The position numbers and the translations under genes are program-made. 64,000 bases of DNA. It comes from Plantago ovata. Lineage: Eukaryota; Streptophyta; Magnoliopsida; Lamiales; Plantaginaceae. The stretch covers positions 102,113,982 to 102,177,981 of the forward strand of contig CM051457.1 in NCBI GenBank assembly GCA_028274465.1, read 5' to 3'. Under the pieces are notes generated by a model. That model did not search any database. It was not told the origin of the DNA and saw only the letters and a list, made by a program, of their open reading frames with translations. The first letter of the stretch is position 1, and the number at the start of each line of letters is the position of its first letter. Of the stretch, positions 47,186 through 56,695 are shown one piece after another.

Positions 47186-47813
47186 AAGCCAACATGATCA
47201 CGAAGAGCATCCATTACACCTATCTTGGAAGATACCTTGAAGAATAATCAGAAACAAAAACGTTGAAAGAAGTGTCAATGTTTAATAGAGTAAGTAACTA
47301 GCATGCCGGAAACAAATACGGTCATCTAGTTTAATAAATATACATACACACATAGAGGATGTTACTATATGCAAAAAAAATAATCAAACTTAGATAGATC
47401 ATGTAGAATAGATATACATGCCAGTATATATACTTAGTAGATTCACAAATCATAAACTTAGATACTGTATCAACACATGTAAATTATGAAAGTATAAGCA
47501 AGCAAACTTACACTACTTGTAAAAATGAAACTACATGAACTCCCCTAAATGATTCTACGTACTCACCCAAAAGAATAAACACATGAAGCACCAAGTAACT
47601 TTAGCAAACACCCCCTCCACAACAAACCAAGATAAAAAAAAATCTGCACCTGAAACCACAAAAACCAAAAGAGCACCCAACTCACACACAAAAGGATAGT
47701 CTTGGCCATAAATAATTTTAATATATTTAGCAACTTACACATGTTCATGAGCTTTTGAAACATACCTCGTTGCGAGCTTTCCACGTACAAAAGCCAAAGA
47801 GTTCCTAGGAAAA
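47186..47813 (-). pseudogene. Exon-like fragments in element C, unrecognised
   Basis: Two splice-bounded stretches on the minus strand: RNSLAFVRGKLATR (~47770-47810, ending ACGAG|GTATGT) and, after TATTCTTCAAG (~47235), VSSKIGVMDALRDHVGFSED-VA-stop ending near 47170. They may be the element's own gene or captured host exons. No identity. Confidence 0.3.
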
Positions 47814-48324
47814 CAGAGAAGCGTGAATAAGAAAACAGCACTGTAGGTGAAAAATTATAGTAAAACACATGTTGTAAATTGAACAATTAACTAACTAATT
47901 TAATCTAAGGCCATAATTTTATCAAATCATTATCATTATCTTCATTCAAAATTATATTTACAATAACAACAACAATAAATTAAATTCCATTAATTTAATT
48001 TAATCCAAAATTAACTAAATTAAACAAAATTAGAAAACAAGGTTTATTTTAATATATCATCAGTCGAAATTAAATAATCCAGAATCAATCAAAATATATT
48101 AATCAAAATACTAATTTAGATAATATCATATAAACTACGATAATTTAACTAAATTCCATATTTAATGAGAACTAAATGAAACTAATTTCCAGATTTAACT
48201 AACTTATCAATATTAACAATTCAAAATTAAACTAAGACATACATATTATTAAGTATTATAATCAAATTCAGAATCAATTTTTGCTAAAAAAAGCAAAATC
48301 ACCAAATTTTAGGGTTTAGGGTTT

Positions 48325-48666
48325 GTGATTCATACCTGGAGATTAGTGGTGGTGGCAGAGGAGAAAACAGTGGAGCAGTGGGCGGTCATGGTCGTGGTGG
48401 AGCCGTCGTGCCCGTGGTGGTGGTGGGCGGTAGTCGTGGTGAAACCCGTCAATGGTCGATTCAAAGGGGGTCGTGGTGCCGCGTTCTTTTCTTATTTTGT
48501 AGTGGTGGTGGATGAGCGGTATGGAGGAGGAGGTGAAGAGGTGGTGATGTTGACGGTGATGTGGTGGCGGAGTGGTGGCGAAGATGGACATATAATTGGG
48601 GGAGAAGTGGTGGTGAATTGGGATTTTGGTGAAATGGAGAAGGAGATCTCGTTTCCAGATCTATAA
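48325..48666 (-). other. CCA/CAC-rich leader region of element C
   Basis: A strongly GGT-repetitive stretch on the plus strand (GTGGTGGTGG). The nested element has an equivalent block at ~56090-56340 at the same place, just upstream (minus strand) of AT-rich intron sequence containing ACCCTAA words. This suggests it is the 5' leader exon of the elements' minus-strand gene and not a plus-strand protein. Confidence 0.45.
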
Positions 48667-48860
48667 TTATGTTTAGCCACGGGTAGAATCTATTTTTGGC
48701 TAATTAGCCACGTATAGATTTATCCGTGGCTAAAATTAATTTTCGTTTTTATTAAATTAAAAAGGTCAACAGGTTTAGTCACGAATAATTTATCCGTGGC
48801 GAATTTAGCCACGGATAGAATCTATCTGTGGTTAAATCCCGCGAACTCGGGCCTGGACAC

Positions 48861-48892
48861 GCACGAACTGAGCGTCCAGACTCAGTTCGTGC
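48861..48892. repeat. Subterminal stem-loop of element C
   Basis: GCACGAACTGAG and CTCAGTTCGTGC form a perfect 12-bp stem with an 8-base loop. Equivalent stem-loops are at 56568-56596 (nested element) and 59127-59159 (element B). Confidence 0.75.
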
Positions 48893-48900
48893 CTATCCGT

Positions 48901-49334
48901 GTGAGTTCCAACTTCATAGTTGCATTTTTCCCATCAGCATCTCAGTTCTACTCTCTGCAAAATTTCATGCTTCTTGAATTGTACATTTGTGAATTGCAAG
49001 TTTGTTTAGTATACTTGTCTGAGGTTCCAAATAAAGTCCTATCGTGAGATCATTAGTTTTAACATTATGAGTGAATCGTACCACTAACGTTAGCCTTCAC
49101 ATGTCTTTTAGCCCATGGTGGTTAAGAACTTGTGATCGATCTCTTATAATTAGATACCATATTTTCTGCAAAACTGGTATTTATATTTGTATCCTATACT
49201 TTGTGTAATTTTTTGTTTATGCAAGGTCCGGCGTCGTTTCATGTTTGAAGCATCTTCCAGTATTTATATTTGCCCGGTTTCTCCATCTTTACAAAATGTA
49301 TCTTGTGGCCTATATCACATAATTAAGGAGGAAG
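48901..49334 (+). other. Relic sequence with a coding-like stretch, unrecognised
   Basis: Around 49230-49334 an open stretch (RRRFMFEASSSIYICPVSPS then LQNVSCGLYHIIKEEET) runs up to the solo LTR and continues without a stop for 12 codons after it (50437-50475) once the LTR is removed. This suggests a host exon or older element was interrupted. No identity. Confidence 0.3.
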
Positions 49335-49339
49335 AGACA

Positions 49340-50431
49340 TGTAGACAAATAAAATTTGTCTAATTAAATTTAATATTTAAAATTATATATTAGAAGGAAA
49401 ATACAATTTTCTAGCAAATTTAGGGAATTTTACAAAATTAAATTCCAAAATAAATTTGTTAGATTATTTTCTATAATATGTAAAATTAAATTCAAATATT
49501 TCACATGCCAAATGTGGAAGAATAAATCAAAATCTTGAATATTGGTAAATATATGTGATTTAAATCAAATACAAATCATATATTAATTGACCAATAGGAT
49601 TGCTCTATTTCCATCTCAAATATGGAAATAACTTCATTCCTCCACTATAAATAAGAGGAGCCTTCATTCATTTAAAAACACAATTTGAAGACATAAGAGA
49701 AGGAGCAAGAGACTAAAGAATTCTCTCAAGATCAAGTTTAGAGATTCAAGAGAAAATTCAAGAAGTTCATCGTAGAGATTGAAGAAATCAAGCGTTTGAT
49801 CCAAGAAGAAGCCGCGACGTACTTGGGGAAACGTTATTGAGAAGATCAAGCTCTACAAAAGAAGATCAAATCCCAAGAAATTGAAGAAGTTCTTAAAGTT
49901 CTTCATCAAATTCAAGTCAAAATCAACGTTTGATTCAAGAATAAGCTCAAGGGCCCTTGAAGAAACGTTACGGAAAAATCAAAATCTATAAAGGAAGATC
50001 AAAGCCCAAAATCTTGAAGAAGTTCTAGCAAAGCCCTTGAAATTCTTCATCAAGTTCAAAACAAAACCACTGTTTGATTCAAGAATAGGATCGAAAACTC
50101 TAGAAGAAACGTTGGTGAAGATCGTGATTCCTCTAAAGAAGATCGAGATTCATAGATCCACTAGAACTCAAGGCAAATACTACGACGTTCTTCGCGAAAC
50201 TCATAGATCATTCAAGAAGTTCGTCGTCATTCATCATAAAAGCCATCAAGTTCGAAGATTTGTTTCGAGATAAAGTCGTGAAGCTCTCGAATTGACGTTT
50301 TCCGAAATTGAAGACTTTGAAGATTTAAGTTCACCACTTTGAAAGCTAGAATCAGAGGATTAGATAGAGATTGTACTCCAAATTCATTCAAGAAATAAAT
50401 AAATTCAATTTGTGCAATTTTATTTGCTACA
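49340..50431 (+). mobile_element. Solo LTR, 1092 bp, TSD AGACA
   Basis: Termini TGTAGACAAAT and TATTTGCTACA (perfect TGTAG/CTACA ends) are flanked by AGACA at 49335-49339 and 50432-50436. A TATA box CACTATAAATAAGAGG at ~49642 indicates plus orientation. It is followed by roughly three ~130-bp imperfect tandem repeats (GAAGAAGTTCTTCATCAA, CGTTTGATTCAAGAAT, GAAGAAACGTTACGG) in the transcribed part (~49758-50150). Confidence 0.85.
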
Positions 50432-50436
50432 AGACA

Positions 50437-51541
50437 GTTTGTTGCATTCAAGCGGTATTTTGGATAATAGGCCTTTGACATGAGTTTATTTTCGCATCAC
50501 ATATACTGTGATATCCCTTCTTGGAGTAGAATGTTCTAAAGTGTTTTTTGCCGGGCATGCTTTGGCACTATCTGTCATGAATGGCTGAGAACCAAGGTAT
50601 TAATTGCTTTTATAACTTGAAAATATGATTTCTTAACAATTTTTGTTATATATCTTTCACATAAACATCCTCAAAGTTTACTAATAGAGACGTTGCTTCT
50701 TGATCCAGATGTCTTTGTTCCATATGTATATTGACATGCCAATATCCTTTCTGCATATGTCTTGCCTTATGAAAACATTTTTAACATTGCATTCACTTGT
50801 TCATATGTCTTGTATGGATGGCAACAACTTGCAATTAATCCCTGGGATGATCCATCGAACCAAAATGACTCCATATATCAAGGCCTGTGAGTAATTGTCT
50901 CTTCTACTTCAATGTTTTTATGTTTTTTCCTCGCTCGATCAGTTATACGTTGCCTTAACAATGGCAGAGATTAGCACTAAGGATAGGCTACTCAAATTTC
51001 ATATGGTGGTACTTGCATGTGTTTTCTGTGGGACTACAAATGAGACTATTGATCAATTGTACTTTAACTGTCCAACATTATTGCCTTTGTGGGAAAGTCT
51101 CTTAGCTGGTTTGGCATGCGATACACAACAGGTGACTGGACGCACACTTTGAATGGGTTAAGTATTGCTGATGCGCTTTGGAAGTTCCGGTTGTTTAAGG
51201 TAAAAACTCAGGATTTCAACCAGCATGCTGAGGGTAGGTGCATGCGTGATGGACTCCAAATTAGTGTGCACTTATGTAACTCACTTATAGACTATATATC
51301 CTACTAGAGTTGAGTTTACGAGTTAGTTTGATCTTTGTAGTTGTTAGATGCTTTTTTTCTGCATTTTTCTCTTATCTCTTTGTAATGGGACGAGACGATG
51401 TACTCGAAAGCTTTTACTGGAGTGAAAAAATATACAGTACTTCTTTGTAGTGTGTCAGGGAACTTTTGTAACATGATCTCATTTAGATACGCAACGGATC
51501 AGACTAACTATAATATATACTAACATGTAGTGCATGAAAAT
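50437..51541 (+). pseudogene. Remnants incl. LINE-type zinc-binding fragment (~50930-51420)
   Basis: 50930-51150 reads STKDRLLKFHMVVLACVFCG then TTNETIDQLYFNCPTLLPLW, the zf-RVT domain found after LINE reverse transcriptases. Downstream, broken frames end in SLCNGTRRCTRKLLLE near 51415, a typical LINE C-terminal tail. A separate coding-like stretch at ~50770-50890 (YENIFNIAFTCSYVLYGWQQ, LAINPWDDPSNQNDSIYQGL) is not recognised. Confidence 0.55.
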
Positions 51542-52154
51542 CACTACAAGAAAACAACAATTTAGCGACGGATGGCATCCGTCGCTATACGGGGTCGAAC
51601 CATCGCTACAACTCATTAGCGACGGATAATCCGTCGCTAATTAGGACGTCGCCAAAAGTGGCGTCGCTAATGAAATAAGCGACGGATGATTTATTCCGTA
51701 TCTATTCTTAGCGACGGATTAATTAATCCGTCTCACATTCATCGTTGACCAAAGTGGGGACAGATAGGTTTATCCGTCGCTAATCATTGGCGACGAATGA
51801 ATTTATCCGTCGCTATCCAGAGGAACACGTGTCTGCATGTGGTATAAGTTTTTTAGCGACGGATGATTTCATCCGTTTCTATCTGTAGCGACGGATAAGA
51901 GCATCCGTCGCTAAATCTACTGGAGAGTAAAAAAAAATTCTGTATTTTAGCAGCCAATTAATTATACCCAAACCTGTACAACCAGTATATACATCAATTC
52001 TCAATTATGTGTAATGAAACGAGCCATAAAATAAACTGAAAATGGTGGAAAATCATTAATATAAATAGACAAATATTGAAAGTTCATTGCACACGAATGT
52101 AAGGTGTCGAATATTCTATACTAGTTACAATGCATGCAAGCTAACTCCAAACAT

Positions 52155-53339
52155 TCAACATTGGGGGACCGTAACTAGTTCATCGCATGTGGCTAAGTCC
52201 ACATATGTGTCATCGTGAAGCTGTATGACTTCATCCATGGCATGAACGGGGTTCCTATCAAGTGCACCCAAGTCCACACTCGCTTCTTGGTAGGAGTTAG
52301 TCGTTGAGTCATCATCCTCAATGTACTCGACCTTTGAGCGTGCACGTATATGGATAGCAGCCACCCAGTCAGTTTGGGACCGTTTCAGGGTGAATATGGA
52401 AGATACATCACCTGGCGTGCTTGAGTAGCCAAGATAAAAGGATCATACTTCATGTACTTCCTCTTCAAGTTAATGTCAACCGATTCACTCTACTCATTCA
52501 TCCTTGTACCTTCTGGAGTAGGATCAAACCAATTAACTTCGAACAGGAAGAGCCTTTTCTTAGGCGTTCCGGGATATTCAAGTCTGATGACTCGATTCAA
52601 CTTCCCTTAGAAATCAAACATGTCAGGTGATCATGTATCTGCTGCATTGATAGAAACCCCTGAGTTGGTAGTTGCCATGGCCGAGTTAGAATGGCCAACC
52701 GTGTGGAATCTCAAGCCATTAACTATGTAACCTTCATATGTGTGTGCCAATCTATATGGCCCAGCTGTAAGGGCATGGAGATATGGATCAGTAATCCCGT
52801 TCTCTTCATTTCTGACATAGTCCTTGAAACAATTTGCAAATTCAGCTTCCAACTTCATGGTACGGTCATACTCAATGGTGTCATCTGCCATGAGTGGATC
52901 CTCTCGCAGACAACGCTCTTTGAAAGCACTGCACATGATTAAGTAATGATGATAAGGTATCATTTAATGGGTGTCGAATGGAGATAGTATTTACAAAGTG
53001 AAAGGATAAAGGTACTTACGTATTGAATATTATTTCGAATGGCCTGACCTCTTTCAAGTTAGTGAAAGCGCTCCGAACAACTGGCTTAGGTAATAACTCT
53101 CGAACTGCAACCGGGAGTAGTCTCTCCATGAACACATGACAGTCATGGCTTTTCATTCCATACATCTTCGTCTTGCTGGTATCCACACGAGTACCCAACT
53201 TAGATGCATAGCCATCGGGAAACTTGATTGTCTTCACCCAATCAATAGTCGGGCGCTAGTATCCTTGTCAATGGCATAGCATGCCATTGGCCACTTTCCA
53301 TCAGCACTCTTCTTTGTCATCTCGGGCCTCTTACACCAT
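52155..53339 (-). pseudogene. CACTA B transposase, 3' part
   Basis: Minus-strand paralogue of 38840-40320 in element A. Segments: KTIKFPDGYASKLGTRVDTS and MKSHDCHVFMERLLPVAVRE (53237-53016), then a deletion junction, KERCLREDPLMADDTIEYDR (52963-52631), and the EDDDSTTNSYQEASVDLGAL tail (52364-52155). Frames are broken in several places and most of DUF4218 is deleted. Confidence 0.8.
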
Positions 53340-53896
53340 GTACACTACAAGGAAAACTGGTTTTAGCGATGGACTCTCCATCGCTAAATAGGACGTCGCG
53401 AAAAGTGGCGTCGCTAAAATAAATAGCGACGATTAAACCTATCCGTCGCCAGATAATAGTGACAGATAAACTTATCCGTCTCCCTAGTGGTTGTTGACCA
53501 TTATGGAGACGGAATAACTTATCCGTCACTATTATTTGACGACGGATGGGTTTAACTGTCGCTAATTAAAAGGATGTGACACGTGTTCTTCCGTGTCCTA
53601 GTGTTGAGGGCGACGGATAGAGTAATCCGTCGCTATATTTTATATATATATATTTTTTAATTTCTGTTATTGTTTTCATATTATGTTTGTTATTGAGTTA
53701 ATATTGAATGCGCCAGAGATTTATATACGATGATTGACGGTACGAAACTAAAAATTTCATTCAACAAACTAAAATAGTACGTACAGAAATACTAAAATGT
53801 ACGAACATGAACATAAATACTAAAATGTACAAACTAAAATACTAAAATGTAAAAAGAAAAAAAAATTCTAAACATTTCATTCAACAAACTAAAAAT

Positions 53897-54630
53897 TTAT
53901 CTGTCCTCCCAATACTGCTTCCACAGGGGCCACTCCTCCTCCCCAATCCACCCCGGCTTCTTCCCCGATGCCTTGATCTTGGCGACCTTCTTCCGGAAGG
54001 CTTCGGAACCTTCATGTTCGAAAGCAAACCACAACTCCGACTTGAACTTGTTGGGGAGGAAGAACTTCTCCTACATTTCAGAAAGTATACAAAATTCAGA
54101 CTAACATATATATAACACGGTGACTAACATCACCCAAACAATTCCACATTGTCCTATTTCAACTAACATACGGTGACTAACATATCACCCAAACAATTGC
54201 ACATTGTACTATTTTCAACTAACACATGGTGACTAACATATCACCCAATTAATTGAGAACATACCACTTAAACCATAAGAGAAGAAAAAAGATTACTAAC
54301 CTCCAGAGCATTCCAAATATCCGTCTTCCACGCCGAAGTGAAAGTATGCCACTGGGCTCCAAGTGGTGGGAGAGACACTTTCTTCGTGGATTCCTTGCTG
54401 ATGAACTTTGCAGCATCCCTCGGCATCAACCTGTTGCAATAACATACACAAATTAATCCAACTAAATAAAACATACAATACCAAGTAAAGACCTATTCAT
54501 GTACTTACACATGCCCAGGCATGGGCCAGACGACGAGCTTGCCATTCACCCGCTCACCCGCCATGTACACCTCCCCCGTGTACCCATCATCCGGCAGATT
54601 TGCAAACACGTCTGGGCCATCGACGTTCAT
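53897..54630 (-). CDS. 141-aa CACTA accessory protein, unknown function
   Basis: Three exons (minus): 54509-54630, 54301-54430, 53897-54070, with good donors (GTAAGT, GTTAGT) and acceptors (AACAG, TGTAG). They join in phase with no stop and total 426 bases. The ATG gives MNVDGPDVFANLPDDGYTGE then MAGERVNGKLVVWPMPGH. Exon 2 has PRDAAKFISKESTKK and LGAQWHTFTSAWKTDIWNAL. Exon 3 has FFLPNKFKSELWFAFEHEGS, a basic KKVAKIKASGKKPGW stretch and EEEWPLWKQYWEDR. Trp- and Lys-rich, it could be a DNA-binding, TnpA-like accessory factor, but I cannot assign it to a family. A CCA-rich leader at ~56090-56390 may be its 5' exon. It is the least damaged reading frame in the CACTA set. Confidence 0.55.
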
Positions 54631-56400
54631 TGTCTGTACGCATAAAATTGAAGTTTGAACCATGATAATTTGTAACAAAAAATAAAGTCTAACTTGTCAA
54701 ATAACTTATCTCAAGGTGAGTATATACAACTTCTTACGAATATATGGTTTACATGATTACCGCAATACAAACTTTCCTTGCTTTTCAAGACCCCGACTAC
54801 ACTTGATTGTTAGTTAACTTATTGTCACTTAATAAGTATAGAAGAGGACTCGGAAAGCAAGGAAAGTTTGTAATGTTTACTCTATGGATACGAGGGGAAA
54901 TAAAGTCCATTTATTAGTGGGCCACGCGATGAGAATGAGTGAAATAGGTCGGCACAGTAACAACGGCATTAGAAATGTTGTTGTTACGGTGCCTGCCTAG
55001 CTACTACAATCATTCACAACACAAGGTCATATTTAATCAAACTTGTAGAAATGTAGTATATGTAGTATATTAATGATGAGAAGATGAAGAATTGTGGTGG
55101 TACAAATATAATATAGAAGAAGCAGGCACAAGAAAGACTTATTATTCTTTCTTGTGCCTGCTTCTGCTTCTTCTATATTTATCAATATAAGTCCTCTAGT
55201 GTGTTCAGTTAAATACAATCAGTTCGCTTAAATGTCAGTAAGGCTTACCAATGGGCGCAAACCAATAAAACGCTTACTGATCTACATTAAACGTATAGTA
55301 TCAGTTATCACCCAATGTAAGCATAATCCAACACTTCCAAACTAATATATGTATATCATCATCACACCTATTCACTTCAATGAAAAACAAACTCTTATGT
55401 GTGTCCAGTCAAATACAATCAGTTCGATTAAATATCGGGGAGACTTTTCTATGAGACCTAACCAATGTAACGCTCACTGGTCGATAGTAAGCATATACTA
55501 TTAGTTAGGGCCCAAGAAAAATCTTACCAACACACAAAAATCGATTATAATAGCATCATCACACTTTATAGCTTATATAACATATTAATCAAACTTAATC
55601 CAACTTAATTAAAAATTTAACAAAATATTAAGCAAATTTAACAAAAAATTACTCAAAATAAACATTAATTATTAAATTACCTACATAACATAATTAACAT
55701 TATTATTAATCTATTCATTAACAAAATTATAATTAACAGAATTAACTACGCATAATTTTAATCTAATTTATTAATCAAACTAACTAGACAGAACTAACTA
55801 CATAGAATACTCTAAATTTATTAACGAAAAATTAACCAAAATTACTTAACCAATTTTATTTAAATAAATTAATCTAGCTTATACTAATTACAGTTAACAT
55901 AATTAATTAACAACATCTAATTAATTCAAACTAATTTATAAAATTACAGAATAAATTCAAAATAATTATTTAAACTGATTCTTGCTATACAACATATATA
56001 ATCTAACGATTGACAACTAGAAAAATCATAATTAAGCACATAAATTAAAAAGCCCCAAAAATTAGGGTTAGGGTTCTAACCTTCTATTTGGGCAGATCGA
56101 GAATCGAGGTGGTGGCGGTGGTGGATTTGAGGGAATGTCGAATCCTCTACATCCACAAACAAGAAACACAAACAAACAAAGGGAGGGAGGAGTCAGATTC
56201 GAAACCAAATACAAAAGGGGAAGAAAATACAAAACAATAAACACGAGACTTACCGTGGTGATGTGGTCGAGGTGGTGATTGTGGTGGTGGAACCGATCCG
56301 GGGTGAAGGTGGTGGTGGTGGATTTGAGATGGGAGGAGAAGAAAAGAGAGTTAGGGTTTGAAAGATTTTAACAATGGAGAAGTGAATGGAATGAATATGT
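54631..56400. other. Long intron/leader region of the nested CACTA
   Basis: Contains the stem-loop cluster, an imperfect direct duplication (~55198-55320 and ~55399-55505, both with AAATACAATCAGTTCG), ~450 bases of very AT-rich DNA (55550-56060), an AACCCTAACCCTAA-type word (~56067-56080, minus) and a CCA-rich block (~56090-56340). No protein gene seen. Confidence 0.5.
54768..55178. repeat. Cluster of three stem-loops in the nested CACTA
   Basis: (1) CAAACTTTCCTTGCTTT at 54768-54784 and its exact complement at 54854-54870. (2) GTAACAAC at 54957-54964 with GTTGTTAC at 54980-54987, extended by GGCAC/GTGCC. (3) A 27-base arm at 55111-55137 and a matching 33-base arm at 55146-55178 with an 8-base loop; the only difference is a 6-base bulge (AGAAGC). 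Confidence 0.8.
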
Positions 56401-56567
56401 AACAGACGATGCCTTCTGTGTAGTCGGCATTTAGCGACGGATAGACTTATCCGTCGCTACATGTTTATTTATTTATTTATTTTCATTTTTCTTTATTCTG
56501 GTCAACCAACTTAGCGACGTATAGACTTATCCGTCGCTAAGTTGATGCCGGATTGACCATTTCCAAT

Positions 56568-56596
56568 GATGAACTGACCTTAGAGCGCAGTTCATC
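56568..56596. repeat. Subterminal stem-loop of the nested CACTA
   Basis: GATGAACTG (56568-56576) and CAGTTCATC (56588-56596) form a perfect 9-bp stem. It ends 96 bases before the right terminus of the nested element. Confidence 0.7.
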
Positions 56597-56695
56597 CTTA
56601 TCCATCGTTATCAGTAGCGATCCGTCGCTAAATAGCGACGGATGGTATCCGTTTCTATCTATCCGTCGCTAAATGGCTATTTTCTTGTAGTGGTA

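Larger units (their letters stand above)
46532..48900. mobile_element. CACTA-type element C, 3'-truncated, with shifted subterminal repeat
   Basis: Starts CACTACAAGAAATCTGAG, followed by repeated TTAGCCACGGATAGATCCGT/CCGTGGCTAAA motifs. The same motif recurs at 48670-48835 near the other end. A 12-bp perfect stem-loop at 48861-48892 marks the 3' subterminal zone as in B and the nested element. Sequence homologous to the last ~95 bases is missing, so the right end is truncated near 48900. The interior contains a tRNA-Pro-like block, exon-like fragments on the minus strand and a GGT/CCA-rich leader. Confidence 0.7.
53343..56692 (-). mobile_element. Nested non-autonomous CACTA element, TSD GTA
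   Basis: 3350 bp, ends CACTACAAGGAAAACTGG and ...TATTTTCTTGTAGTG, flanked by GTA (53340-53342 and 56693-56695). Element A has the empty site CACCATGTATTCAATTCC at ~40308-40325. Subterminal repeats are the same GCGACGGAT family as A and B. It has no TNP2 sequence but carries a three-exon 141-aa gene on the minus strand and strong hairpins. Such elements are normally moved in trans by a transposase that reads the same repeats. Confidence 0.93.

Noticed and set aside
48305-48320. Telomere-like TTTAGGGTTTAGGG word
   Set aside because: Only two units inside element C, matching a similar word in the nested element; not an interstitial telomere array.
48325-48666. Plus-strand Val/Trp/Gly-rich 113-aa ORF and its minus-strand His/Pro-rich shadow
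   Set aside because: Low-complexity GGT repeats in a transposon leader; the nested element has the same kind of block without the ORF.
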